Assembly: GCA_964057225.1 (NCBI GenBank) | Contig: OZ059897.1 | Coordinates: 3,968,001-4,032,000 of the forward strand | DNA from: Auanema rhodensis | Taxonomy: Eukaryota; Nematoda; Chromadorea; Rhabditida; Rhabditidae | Direction of reading: 5' to 3' | DNA: 64,000 nt | Shown here: piece by piece, positions 38,622-51,968 of the stretch | Position numbering within the stretch: position 1 is the first letter of the stretch | How the letters are laid out: each line of letters starts with the position of its first letter | Translations under genes and position numbers: made by a program | Notes under the pieces: model-generated | The model's database searches: none | Told to the model about the DNA's origin: nothing | The model's input: only the letters and a program-made list of their open reading frames with translations

Positions 38622-38972
38622 CACCGAGATATCAACTGATATAGGTTCACACTTATATCCTCGATTTTCACCCTGAAGAATTAATTTTTTCGTTGAAAAA
38701 CATTGTCCATCGTATTCGTCTTGAAAAAAAGAATCTAAAAACATCTACTTTTTGTGAAATTATTTAGAAATTTTTCGGGAAAATTTTTGTCAAAATGTTT
38801 TTGGAAGCAATGTTGAGTGTACATGGGAACTCAACATACACTAATGCATTATTTTTCAAACGATCATAACTAATTTTTGTATAGAGCGTTTCTCAATGTA
38901 GTATAGTGCATTCGATGCGGATTTTTAAGCTGCGTTGATCTGTGTTATCAGATTTGAGTTAACTTAAAAATG

Positions 38973-40025
38973 CACCGAGATATCAACTGATATAGGTTCA
39001 CACATATATCCTCGATTTTCACCCTGAAGAAATGATTTTTTCGTTGAAAAACATTGTCCATCGTATTCGTCTTGAAAAAAGGAATCTAAAAACATCTTTT
39101 TTTTGTGAAATTATTTAGAAATTTTTCGGGAAAATTTTTGTCAAAATGTTTTTGGAAGCAATGTTGAGTGTACATGGGAACTCAACATACACTAATGCAT
39201 TATTTTTCAAACGATCATAACTAATTTTTGTATAGAGCGTTTCTCAATGTAGTATAGTGCATTCGATGCGGATTTTTAAGCTGCGTTGATCTGTGTTATC
39301 AGATTTGAGTTAACTTAAAAATGCACCGAGATATCAACTGATATAGGTTCACACTTATATCCTCGATTTTCACCCTGAAGAAATGATTTTTTCGTTGAAA
39401 AACATTGTCCATCGTATTCGTCTTGAAAAAAGGAATCTAAAAACATCTACTTTTTGTGAAATTATTTAGAAATTTTTCGGGAAAATTTTTGTCAAAATGT
39501 TTTTGGAAGCAATGTTGAGTGTACATGGGAACTCAACATACACTAATGCATTATTTTTCAAACGATCATAACTAATTTTTGTATAGAGCGTTTCTCAATG
39601 TAGTATAGTGCATTCGATGCGGATTTTTAAGCTGCGTTGATCTGTGTTATCAGATTTGAGTTAACTTAAAAATGCACCGAGATATCAACTGATATATGTT
39701 CACACTTATATCCTCGATTTTCACCCTGAAGAAATGATTTTTTCGTTGAATAACATTGTCCATCGTCTTCGTCTTGAAAAAAGGAATCTAAAAACATCTA
39801 CTTTTTGTGAAATTATTTAGAATTTTTTCGGGAAAATTTTTGTCAAAATGTTTTTGGAAGCAATGTTGAGTGTACATGGGAACTCAACATACACTAATGC
39901 ATTATTTTTCAAACGATCATAACTAATTTTTGTATAGAGCGTTTCTCAATGTAGTATAGTGCATTCGATGCGGATTTTTAAGCTGCGTTGATCTGTGTTA
40001 TCAGATTTGAGTTAACTTAAAAATG
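38973..40025. repeat. Trimer higher-order repeat (1053 bp), copy 1
   Basis: Monomers at 38973, 39324 and 39675. The private catcttttttttgtg (usual catctactttttgtg) lies near 39093 and recurs near 40146, 1053 bp later. The third monomer has gaatttttt. This copy alone has cacatatatc near 39001. Confidence 0.85.
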
Positions 40026-41078
40026 CACCGAGATATCAACTGATATAGGTTCACACTTATATCCTCGATTTTCACCCTGAAGAAATGATTTTTTCGTTGA
40101 AAAACATTGTCCATCGTATTCGTCTTGAAAAAAGGAATCTAAAAACATCTTTTTTTTGTGAAATTATTTAGAAATTTTTCGGGAAAATTTTTGTCAAAAT
40201 GTTTTTGGAAGCAATGTTGAGTGTACATGGGAACTCAACATACACTAATGCATTATTTTTCAAACGATCATAACTAATTTTTGTATAGAGCGTTTCTCAA
40301 TGTAGTATAGTGCATTCGATGCGGATTTTTAAGCTGCGTTGATCTGTGTTATCAGATTTGAGTTAACTTAAAAATGCACCGAGATATCAACTGATATAGG
40401 TTCACACTTATATCCTCGATTTTCACCCTGAAGAAATGATTTTTTCGTTGAAAAACATTGTCCATCGTATTCGTCTTGAAAAAAGGAATCTAAAAACATC
40501 TACTTTTTGTGAAATTATTTAGAAATTTTTCGGGAAAATTTTTGTCAAAATGTTTTTGGAAGCAATGTTGAGTGTACATGGGAACTCAACATACACTAAT
40601 GCATTATTTTTCAAACGATCATAACTAATTTTTGTATAGAGCGTTTCTCAATGTAGTATAGTGCATTCGATGCGGATTTTTAAGCTGCGTTGATCTGTGT
40701 TATCAGATTTGAGTTAACTTAAAAATGCACCGAGATATCAACTGATATATGTTCACACTTATATCCTCGATTTTCACCCTGAAGAAATGATTTTTTCGTT
40801 GAATAACATTGTCCATCGTCTTCGTCTTGAAAAAAGGAATCTAAAAACATCTACTTTTTGTGAAATTATTTAGAATTTTTTCGGGAAAATTTTTGTCAAA
40901 ATGTTTTTGGAAGCAATGTTGAGTGTACATGGGAACTCAACATACACTAATGCATTATTTTTCAAACGATCATAACTAATTTTTGTATAGAGCGTTTCTC
41001 AATGTAGTATAGTGCATTCGATGCGGATTTTTAAGCTGCGTTGATCTGTGTTATCAGATTTGAGTTAACTTAAAAATG
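40026..41078. repeat. Trimer higher-order repeat (1053 bp), copy 2
   Basis: Monomers at 40026, 40377 and 40728 reproduce copy 1 with the catcttttttttgtg mark. Apart from the cacatatatc change in copy 1 the two appear the same by eye, so this is a recent local duplication. Confidence 0.85.
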
Positions 41079-41780
41079 CACCGAGATATCAACTGATATA
41101 GGTTCACACTTATATCCTCGATTTTCACCCTGAAGAAATGATTTTTTCGTTGAATAACATTGTCCATCGTCTTCGTCTTGAAAAAAGGAATCTAAAAACA
41201 TCTACTTTTTGTGAAATTATTTAGAATTTTTTCGGGAAAATTTTTGTCAAAATGTTTTTGGAAGCAATGTTGAGTGTACATGGGAACTCAACATACACTA
41301 ATGCATTATTTTTCAAACGATCATAACTAATTTTTGTATTAAGCGTTTATCAATGTAGTATAGTGCATTCGATGCGGATTTTTAAGCTGCGTCGATCTGT
41401 GTTATCAGATTTGCGCTAGCTTGAAAATGCACCGAGATATCAACTGATATAGGTTCACACTTATATCCTCGATTTTCACCCTGAAGAATTAATTTTTTCG
41501 TTGAATAACATTGTCCATCGTCTTTGCCTTGAAAAAAGGAATCTAAAAACATCTACTTTTTGTGAAATTATTTAGAATTTTTTCGGGAAAATTTTTGTCA
41601 AAATGTTTTTGGAAGCAATGTTGAGTGTACATGGGAACTCAACATACACTAATGCATTATTTTTCAAACGATCATAACTAATTTTTGTATTAAGCGTTTA
41701 TCAATGTAGTATAGTGCATTCGATGCGGATTTTTAAGCTGCGTCGATCTGTGTTATCAGATTTGCGCTAGCTTGAAAATG
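41079..41780. repeat. Two linking monomers before the 6-mer block
   Basis: 41079 is a gaatttttt, tattaagcgtttatc type. 41430 joins a ctttgcc left part to the same gaatttttt, tattaagcgtttatc right part, a combination that looks recombinant. Both end with gcgctagcttg, the tail that usually precedes the ctttgcc types. Confidence 0.7.
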
Positions 41781-43887
41781 CACCGAGATATCAACTGATA
41801 TAGGTTCACACTTATATCCTCGATTTTCACCCTGAAGAATTAATTTTTTCGTTGAATAACATTGTCCATCGTCTTTGCCTTGAAAAAAGAAATCTAAAAA
41901 CATCTACTTTTTGTGAAATTATTCAGAAATTTTTCGGGAAAATTTTTGTCACAATGTTTTTGGAAGCAATGTTAAGTGTACATGGGAACTCAACACACAC
42001 TAATGCAATTTTTTTTCAAACGATCATAACTAATTTTTGTATAGAGCGTTTCTCAATGTAATATAGTGCATTCGATGCGGATTTTTAAGCTGCGTCGATC
42101 TGTGTTATCCGATTTGAGTTAGCTTAAAAATGCACCGAGATATCAACTGATATAGGTTCACACTTATATCCTCGATTTTCACCCTGAAGAATTAATTTTT
42201 TCGTTGAAAAACATTGTCCATCGTATTCGTCTTGAAAAAAAGAATCTAAAAACATCTACTTTTTGTGAAATTATTTAGAAATTTTTCGGGAAAATTTTTG
42301 TCAAAATGTTTTTGGAAGCAATGTTGAGTGTACATGGGAACTCAACATACACTAATGCATTATTTTTCAAACGATCATAACTAATTTTTGTATAGAGCGT
42401 TTCTCAATGTAGTATAGTGCATTCGATGCGGATTTTTAAGCTGCGTTGATCTGTGTTATCAGATTTGAGTTAACTTAAAAATGCACCGAGATATCAACTG
42501 ATATAGGTTCACACTTATATCCTCGATTTTCACCCTGAAGAAATGATTTTTTCGTTGAATAACATTGTCCATCGTCTTCGTCTTGAAAAAAGGAATCTAA
42601 AAACATCTACTTTTTGTGAAATTATTTAGAATTTTTTCGGGAAAATTTTTGTCAAAATGTTTTTGGAAGCAATGTTGAGTGTACATGGGAACTCAACATA
42701 CACTAATGCATTATTTTTCAAACGATCATAACTAATTTTTGTATAGAGCTTTTCTCAATGTAGTATAGTGCATTCGATGCGGATTTTTAAGCTGCGTTGA
42801 TCTGTGTTATCAGATTTGAGTTAACTTAAAAATGCACCGAGATATCAACTGATATAGGTTCACACTTATATCCTCGATTTTCACCCTGAAGAAATGATTT
42901 TTTCGTTGAAAAACATTGTCCATCGTATTCGTCTTGAAAAAAGGAATCTAAAAACATCTACTTTTTGTGAAATTATTTAGAAATTTTTCGAGAAAATTTT
43001 TGTCAAAATGTTTTTGGAAGCAATGTTGAGTGTACATGGGAACTCAACATACACTAATGCATTATTTTTCAAACGATCATAACTAATTTTTGTATAGAGC
43101 GTTTCTCAATGTAGTATAGTGCATTCGATGCGGATTTTTAAGCTGCGTTGATCTGTGTTATCAGATTTGAGTTAACTTAAAAATGCACCGAGATATCAAC
43201 TGATATATGTTCACACTTATATCCTCGATTTTCACCCTGAAGAAATGATTTTTTCGTTGAATAACATTGTCCATCGTCTTCGTCTTGAAAAAAGGAATCT
43301 AAAAACATCTACTTTTTGTGAAATTATTTAGAATTTTTTCGGGAAAATTTTTGTCAAAATGTTTTTGGAAGCAATGTTGAGTGTACATGGGAACTCAACA
43401 TACACTAATGCATTATTTTTCAAACGATCATAACTAATTTTTGTATTAAGCGTTTATCAATGTAGTATAGTGCATTCGATGCGGATTTTTAAGCTGCGTC
43501 GATCTGTGTTATCAGATTTGCGCTAGCTTGAAAATGCACCGAGATATCAACTGATATAGGTTCACACTTATATCCTTGATTTTCACCCTGAAGAATTAAT
43601 TTTTTCGTTGAATAACATTGTCCATCGTCTTTGCCTTGAAAAAAGGAATCTAAAAACATCTACTTTTTGTGAAATTATTCAGAAATTTTTCGGGAAAATT
43701 TTTGTCACAATGTTTTTGGAAGCAATGTTGAGTGTACATGGGAACTCAGCATACACTAATGCATTATTTTTCAAACGATCATAACTAATTTTTGTATAGA
43801 GCGTTTCTCAATGTAGTATAGTGCATTCGATGCGGATTTTTAAGCTGCGTTGATCTGTGTTATCAGATTTGCGCTAGCTTAAAAATG
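41781..43887. repeat. 6-monomer higher-order repeat (2107 bp), copy 1
   Basis: O monomer at 41781, then 42133, 42484, 42835, 43186 and 43537. Private marks are tgtaatatag near 42058 and ttcgagaaa (A at 42991). Both recur exactly 4214 bp later, in copy 3 and not in copy 2. Confidence 0.9.
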
Positions 43888-45994
43888 CACCGAGTAATCA
43901 ACTGATATAGGTTCACACTTATATCCTCGATTTTCACCCTGAAGAATTAATTTTTTCGTTGAATAACATTGTCCATCGTCTTTGCCTTGAAAAAAGAAAT
44001 CTAAAAACATCTACTTTTTGTGAAATTATTCAGAAATTTTTCGGGAAAATTTTTGTCACAATGTTTTTGGAAGCAATGTTAAGTGTACATGGGAACTCAA
44101 CACACACTAATGCAATTTTTTTTCAAACGATCATAACTAATTTTTGTATAGAGCGTTTCTCAATGTAGTATAGTGCATTCGATGCGGATTTTTAAGCTGC
44201 GTCGATCTGTGTTATCAGATTTGAGTTAACTTAAAAATGCACCGAGATATCAACTGATATAGGTTCACACTTATATCCTCGATTTTCACCCTGAAGAAAT
44301 GATTTTTTCGTTGAAAAACATTGTCCATCGTATTCGTCTTGAAAAAAGGAATCTAAAAACATCTACTTTTTGTGAAATTATTTAGAAATTTTTCGGGAAA
44401 ATTTTTGTCAAAATGTTTTTGGAAGCAATGTTGAGTGTACATGGGAACTCAACATACACTAATGCATTATTTTTCAAACGATCATAACTAATTTTTGTAT
44501 AGAGCGTTTCTCAATGTAGTATAGTGCATTCGATGCGGATTTTTAAGCTGCGTTGATCTGTGTTATCAGATTTGAGTTAACTTAAAAATGCACCGAGATA
44601 TCAACTGATATAGGTTCACACTTATATCCTCGATTTTCACCCTGAAGAAATGATTTTTTCGTTGAAAAACATTGTCCATCGTATTCGTCTTGAAAAAAGG
44701 AATCTAAAAACATCTACTTTTTGTGAAATTATTTAGAAATTTTTCGGGAAAATTTTTGTCAAAATGTTTTTGGAAGCAATGTTGAGTGTACATGGGAACT
44801 CAACATACACTAATGCATTATTTTTCAAACGATCATAACTAATTTTTGTATAGAGCGTTTCTCAATGTAGTATAGTGCATTCGATGCGGATTTTTAAGCT
44901 GCGTTGATCTGTGTTATCAGATTTGAGTTAACTTAAAAATGCACCGAGATATCAACTGATATATGTTCACACTTATATCCTCGATTTTCACCCTGAAGAA
45001 ATGATTTTTTCGTTGAATAACATTGTCCATCGTCTTCGTCTTGAAAAAAGGAATCTAAAAACATCTACTTTTTGTGAAATTATTTAGAATTTTTTCGGGA
45101 AAATTTTTGTCAAAATGTTTTTGGAAGCAATGTTGAGTGTACATGGGAACTCAACATACACTAATGCATTATTTTTCAAACGATCATAACTAATTTTTGT
45201 ATAGAGCGTTTTTCAATGTAGTATAGTGCATTCGATGCGGATTTTTAAGCTGCGTTGATCTGTGTTATCAGATTTGAGTTAACTTAAAAATGCACCGAGA
45301 TATCAACTGATATAGGTTCACACTTATATCCTCGATTTTCACCCTGAAGAAATGATTTTTTCGTTGAATAACATTGTCCATCGTCTTCGTCTTGAAAAAA
45401 GGAATCTAAAAACATCTACTTTTTGTGAAATTATTTAGAATTTTTTCGGGAAAATTTTTGTCAAAATGTTTTTGGAAGCAATGTTGAGTGTACATGGGAA
45501 CTCAACATACACTAATGCATTATTTTTCAAACGATCATAACTAATTTTTGTATTAAGCGTTTATCAATGTAGTATAGTGCATTCGATGCGGATTTTTAAG
45601 CTGCGTCGATCTGTGTTATCAGATTTGCGCTAGCTTGAAAATGCACCGAGATATCAACTGATATAGGTTCACACTTATATCCTCGATTTTCACCCTGAAG
45701 AATTAATTTTTTCGTTGAATAACATTGTCCATCGTCTTTGCCTTGAAAAAAGGAATCTAAAAACATCTACTTTTTGTGAAATTATTCAGAAATTTTTCGG
45801 GAAAATTTTTGTCACAATGTTTTTGGAAGCAATGTTGAGTGTACATGGGAACTCAGCATACACTAATGCATTATTTTCCAAACGATCATAACTAATTTTT
45901 GTATAGAGCGTTTCTCAATGTAGTATAGTGCATTCGATGCGGATTGCTAAGCTGCGTTGATCTGTGTTATCAGATTTGCGCTAGCTTAAAAATG
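43888..45994. repeat. 6-monomer higher-order repeat (2107 bp), copy 2
   Basis: O monomer at 43888, then 44240, 44591, 44942, 45293 and 45644. The O monomer ends cagatttgagttaactta instead of the usual ccgatttgagttagctta, so its tail was exchanged. Monomers 44240 and 44591 are both gttgaaaaac type, unlike the mixed pair in copies 1 and 3. Unique marks: gtttttcaatg near 45210 and gattgctaagc near 45944, which damages the junction stem. Confidence 0.88.
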
Positions 45995-48101
45995 CACCGA
46001 GTAATCAACTGATATAGGTTCACACTTATATCCTCGATTTTCACCCTGAAGAATTAATTTTTTCGTTGAATAACATTGTCCATCGTCTTTGCCTTGAAAA
46101 AAGAAATCTAAAAACATCTACTTTTTGTGAAATTATTCAGAAATTTTTCGGGAAAATTTTTGTCACAATGTTTTTGGAAGCAATGTTAAGTGTACATGGG
46201 AACTCAACACACACTAATGCAATTTTTTTTCAAACGATCATAACTAATTTTTGTATAGAGCGTTTCTCAATGTAATATAGTGCATTCGATGCGGATTTTT
46301 AAGCTGCGTCGATCTGTGTTATCCGATTTGAGTTAGCTTAAAAATGCACCGAGATATCAACTGATATAGGTTCACACTTATATCCTCGATTTTCACCCTG
46401 AAGAATTAATTTTTTCGTTGAAAAACATTGTCCATCGTATTCGTCTTGAAAAAAAGAATCTAAAAACATCTACTTTTTGTGAAATTATTTAGAAATTTTT
46501 CGGGAAAATTTTTGTCAAAATGTTTTTGGAAGCAATGTTGAGTGTACATGGGAACTCAACATACACTAATGCATTATTTTTCAAACGATCATAACTAATT
46601 TTTGTATAGAGCGTTTCTCAATGTAGTATAGTGCATTCGATGCGGATTTTTAAGCTGCGTTGATCTGTGTTATCAGATTTGAGTTAACTTAAAAATGCAC
46701 CGAGATATCAACTGATATAGGTTCACACTTATATCCTCGATTTTCACCCTGAAGAAATGATTTTTTCGTTGAATAACATTGTCCATCGTCTTCGTCTTGA
46801 AAAAAGGAATCTAAAAACATCTACTTTTTGTGAAATTATTTAGAATTTTTTCGGGAAAATTTTTGTCAAAATGTTTTTGGAAGCAATGTTGAGTGTACAT
46901 GGGAACTCAACATACACTAATGCATTATTTTTCAAACGATCATAACTAATTTTTGTATAGAGCGTTTCTCAATGTAGTATAGTGCATTCGATGCGGATTT
47001 TTAAGCTGCGTTGATCTGTGTTATCAGATTTGAGTTAACTTAAAAATGCACCGAGATATCAACTGATATAGGTTCACACTTATATCCTCGATTTTCACCC
47101 TGAAGAAATGATTTTTTCGTTGAAAAACATTGTCCATCGTATTCGTCTTGAAAAAAGGAATCTAAAAACATCTACTTTTTGTGAAATTATTTAGAAATTT
47201 TTCGAGAAAATTTTTGTCAAAATGTTTTTGGAAGCAATGTTGAGTGTACATGGGAACTCAACATACACTAATGCATTATTTTTCAAACGATCATAACTAA
47301 TTTTTGTATAGAGCGTTTCTCAATGTAGTATAGTGCATTCGATGCGGATTTTTAAGCTGCGTTGATCTGTGTTATCAGATTTGAGTTAACTTAAAAATGC
47401 ACCGAGATATCAACTGATATATGTTCACACTTATATCCTCGATTTTCACCCTGAAGAAATGATTTTTTCGTTGAATAACATTGTCCATCGTCTTCGTCTT
47501 GAAAAAAGGAATCTAAAAACATCTACTTTTTGTGAAATTATTTAGAATTTTTTCGGGAAAATTTTTGTCAAAATGTTTTTGGAAGCAATGTTGAGTGTAC
47601 ATGGGAACTCAACATACACTAATGCATTATTTTTCAAACGATCATAACTAATTTTTGTATTAAGCGTTTATCAATGTAGTATAGTGCATTCGATGCGGAT
47701 TTTTAAGCTGCGTCGATCTGTGTTATCAGATTTGCGCTAGCTTGAAAATGCACCGAGATATCAACTGATATAGGTTCACACTTATATCCTCGATTTTCAC
47801 CCTGAAGAATTAATTTTTTCGTTGAATAACATTGTCCATCGTCTTTGCCTTGAAAAAAGGAATCTAAAAACATCTACTTTTTGTGAAATTATTCAGAAAT
47901 TTTTCGGGAAAATTTTTGTCACAATGTTTTTGGAAGCAATGTTGAGTGTACATGGGAACTCAGCATACACTAATGCATTATTTTTCAAACGATCATAACT
48001 AATTTTTGTATAGAGCGTTTCTCAATGTAGTATAGTGCATTCGATGCGGATTTTTAAGCTGCGTTGATCTGTGTTATCAGATTTGCGCTAGCTTAAAAAT
48101 G
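45995..48101. repeat. 6-monomer higher-order repeat (2107 bp), copy 3
   Basis: O monomer at 45995, then 46347, 46698, 47049, 47400 and 47751. It shares tgtaatatag and ttcgagaaa (A at 47205) with copy 1 and matches copy 1 in monomer order better than it matches the adjacent copy 2. Confidence 0.9.
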
Positions 48102-50562
48102 CACCGAGTAATCAACTGATATAGGTTCACACTTATATCCTCGATTTTCACCCTGAAGAATTAATTTTTTCGTTGAATAACATTGTCCATCGTCTTTGCC
48201 TTGAAAAAAGAAATCTAAAAACATCTACTTTTTGTGAAATTATTCAGAAATTTTTCGGGAAAATTTTTGTCACAATGTTTTTGGAAGCAATGTTAAGTGT
48301 ACATGGGAACTCAACACACACTAATGCAATTTTTTTTCAAACGATCATAACTAATTTTTGTATAGAGCGTTTCTCAATGTAGTATAGTGCATTCGATGCG
48401 GATTTTTAAGCTGCGTCGATCTGTGTTATCCGATTTGAGTTAGCTTAAAAATGCACCGAGATATCAACTGATATAGGTTCACACTTATATCCTCGATTTT
48501 CACCCTGAAGAATTAATTTTTTCGTTGAAAAACATTGTCCATCGTATTCGTCTTGAAAAAAAGGAATCTAAAAACATCTACATTTTGTGAAATTATTTAG
48601 AAATTTTTCGGGAAAATTTTTGTCAAAATGTTTTTGGAAGCAATGTTGAGTGTACATGGGAACTCAACATACACTAATGCATTATTTTTCAAACGATCAT
48701 AACTAATTTTTGTATAGAGCGTTTCTCAATGTAGTATAGTGCATTCGATGCGGATTTTTAAGCTGCGTTGATCTGTGTTATCAGATTTGAGTTAACTTAA
48801 AAATGCACCGAGATATCAACTGATATAAGTTCACACTTATATCCTCGATTTTCACCCTGAAGAAATGATTTTTTCGTTGAAAAACATTGTCCATCGTATT
48901 CGTCTTGAAAAAAGGAATCTAAAAACATCTACTTTTTGTGAAATTATTTAGAAATTTTTCGGGAAAATTTTTGTCAAAATGTTTTTGGAAGCAATGTTGA
49001 GTGTACATGGGAACTCAACATACACTAATGCATTATTTTTCAAACGATCATAACTAATTTTTGTATAGAGCGTTTCTCAATGTAGTATAGTGCATTCGAT
49101 GCGGATTTTTGAGCTGCGTTGATCTGTGTTATCAGATTTGAGTTAACTTAAAAATGCACCGAGATATCAACTGATATAGGTTCACACTTATATCCTCGAT
49201 TTTCACCCTGAAGAAATGATTTTTTCGTTGAAAAACATTGTCCATCGTATTCGTCTTGAAAAAAAGGAATCTAAAAACATCTACATTTTGTGAAATTATT
49301 TAGAAATTTTTCGGGAAAATTTTTGTCAAAATGTTTTTGGAAGCAATGTTGAGTGTACATGGGAACTCAACATACACTAATGCATTATTTTTCAAACGAT
49401 CATAACTAATTTTTGTGTAGAGCGTTTCTCAATGTAGTATAGTGCATTCGATGCGGATTTTTAAGCTGCGTTGATCTGTGTTATCAGATTTGAGTTAACT
49501 TAAAAATGCACCGAGATATCAACTGATATAGGTTCACACTTATATCCTCGATTTTCACCCTGAAGAAATGATTTTTTCGTTGAAAAACATTGTCCATCGT
49601 ATTCGTCTTGAAAAAAAGGAATCTAAAAACATCTACATTTTGTGAAATTATTTAGAAATTTTTCGGGAAAATTTTTGTCAAAATGTTTTTGGAAGCAATG
49701 TTGAGTGTACATGGGAACTCAACATACACTAATGCATTATTTTTCAAACGATCATAACTAATTTTTGTATAGAGCGTTTCTCAATGTAGTATAGTGCATT
49801 CGATGCGGATTTTTAAGCTGCGTTGATCTGTGTTATCAGATTTGAGTTAACTTAAAAATGCACCGAGATATCAACTGATATATGTTCACACTTATATCCT
49901 CGATTTTCACCCTGAAGAAATGATTTTTTCGTTGAATAACATTGTCCATCGTCTTCGTCTTGAAAAAAGGAATCTAAAAACATCTACTTTTTGTGAAATT
50001 ATTTAGAATTTTTTCGGGAAAATTTTTGTCAAAATGTTTTTGGAAGCAATGTTGAGTGTACATGGGAACTCAACATACACTAATGCATTATTTTTCAAAC
50101 GATCATAACTAATTTTTGTATTAAGCGTTTATCAATGTAGTATAGTGCATTCGATGCGGATTTTTAAGCTGCGTCGATCTGTGTTATCAGATTTGCGCTA
50201 GCTTGAAAATGCACCGAGATATCAACTGATATATGTTCACACTTATATCCTCGATTTTCACCCTGAAGAATTAATGTTTTCGTTGAATAACATTGTCCAT
50301 CGTCTTTGCCTTGAAAAAAGGAATCTAAAAACATCTACTTTTTGTGAAATTATTCAGAAATTTTTCGGGAAAATTTTTGTCACAATGTTTTTGGAAGCAA
50401 TGTTGAGTGTACATGGGAACTCAGCATACACTAATGCATTATTTTTCAAACGATCATAACTAATTTTTGTATAGAGCGTTTCTCAATGTAGTATAGTGCA
50501 TTCGATGCGGATTTTTAAGCTGCGTTGATCTGTGTTATCAGATTTGCGCTAGCTTAAAAATG
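48102..50562. repeat. 7-monomer variant unit (2461 bp)
   Basis: O monomer at 48102, then 48454, 48806, 49157, 49509, 49861 and 50212. Monomers 48454, 49157 and 49509 carry an extra A in the A-run and acattttg (C at 48581, 49284 and 49636), so each is 352 bp. The monomer at 50212 has taatgtttt, which creates an ATG at 50274 and a 61-codon chance frame. Confidence 0.82.
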
Positions 50563-51968
50563 CACCGAGTAATCAACTGATATAGGTTCACACTTATATC
50601 CTCGATTTTCACCCTGAAGAATTAATTTTTTCGTTGAATAACATTGTCCATCGTCTTTGCCTTGAAAAAAGAAATCTAAAAACATCTACTTTTTGTGAAA
50701 TTATTCAGAAACTTTTCGGGAAAATTTTTGTCACAATGTTTTTGGAAGCAATGTTAAGTGTACATGGGAACTCAACACACACTAATGCAATTTTTTTTCA
50801 AACGATCATAACTAATTTTTGTATAGAGCGTTTCTCAATGTAGTATAGTGCATTCGATGCGGATTTTTAAGCTGCGTCGATCTGTGTTATCCGATTTGAG
50901 TTAGCTTAAAAATGCACCGAGATATCAACTGATATAGGTTCACACTTATATCCTCGATTTTCACCCTGAAGAATTAATTTTTTCGTTGAAAAACATTGTC
51001 CATCGTATTCGTCTTGAAAAAAAGAATCTAAAAACATCTACTTTTTGTGAAATTATTTAGAAATTTTTCGGGAAAATTTTTGTCAAAATGTTTTTGGAAG
51101 CAATGTTGAGTGTACATGGGAACTCAACATACACTAATGCATTATTTTTCAAACGATCATAACTAATTTTTGTATAGAGCGTTTCTCAATGTAGTATAGT
51201 GCATTCGATGCGGATTTTTAAGCTGCGTTGATCTGTGTTATCAGATTTGAGTTAACTTAAAAATGCACCGAGATATCAACTGATATAGGTTCACACTTAT
51301 ATCCTCGATTTTCACCCTGAAGAAATGATTTTTTCGTTGAATAACATTGTCCATCGTCTTTGCCTTGAAAAAAGAAATCTAAAAACATCTACTTTTTGTG
51401 AAATTATTCAGAAACTTTTCGGGAAAATTTTTGTCACAATGTTTTTGGAAGCAATGTTAAGTGTACATGGGAACTCAACACACACTAATGCAATTTTTTT
51501 TCAAACGATCATAACTAATTTTTGTATAGAGCGTTTCTCAATGTAGTATAGTGCATTCGATGCGGATTTTTAAGCTGCGTCGATCTGTGTTATCCGATTT
51601 GAGTTAGCTTAAAAATGCACCGAGATATCAACTGATATAGGTTCACACTTATATCCTCGATTTTCACCCTGAAGAATTAATTTTTTCGTTGAAAAACATT
51701 GTCCATCGTATTCGTCTTGAAAAAAAGAATCTAAAAACATCTACTTTTTGTGAAATTATTTAGAAATTTTTCGGGAAAATTTTTGTCAAAATGTTTTTGG
51801 AAGCAATGTTGAGTGTACATGGGAACTCAACATACACTAATGCATTATTTTTCAAACGATCATAACTAATTTTTGTATAGAGCGTTTCTCAATGTAGTAT
51901 AGTGCATTCGATGCGGATTTTTAAGCTGCGTTGATCTGTGTTATCAGATTTGAGTTAACTTAAAAATG
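50563..51968. repeat. Dimer duplication with two O-type monomers (703 bp)
   Basis: O monomers at 50563 and 51266 are each followed by a gttgaaaaac, aaaaagaatc monomer (50915, 51618). Both O copies carry the private gaaacttttc (C at 50712 and 51415). 51266 has an aaatgatt left part and so an ATG-started 73-codon frame at 51325-51546. Confidence 0.82.

Noticed and set aside
50274-50459. 61-codon ATG-started frame
   Set aside because: The ATG comes from a single change in one monomer (taatgtttt), and the frame ends at the TAA found in ordinary monomers.
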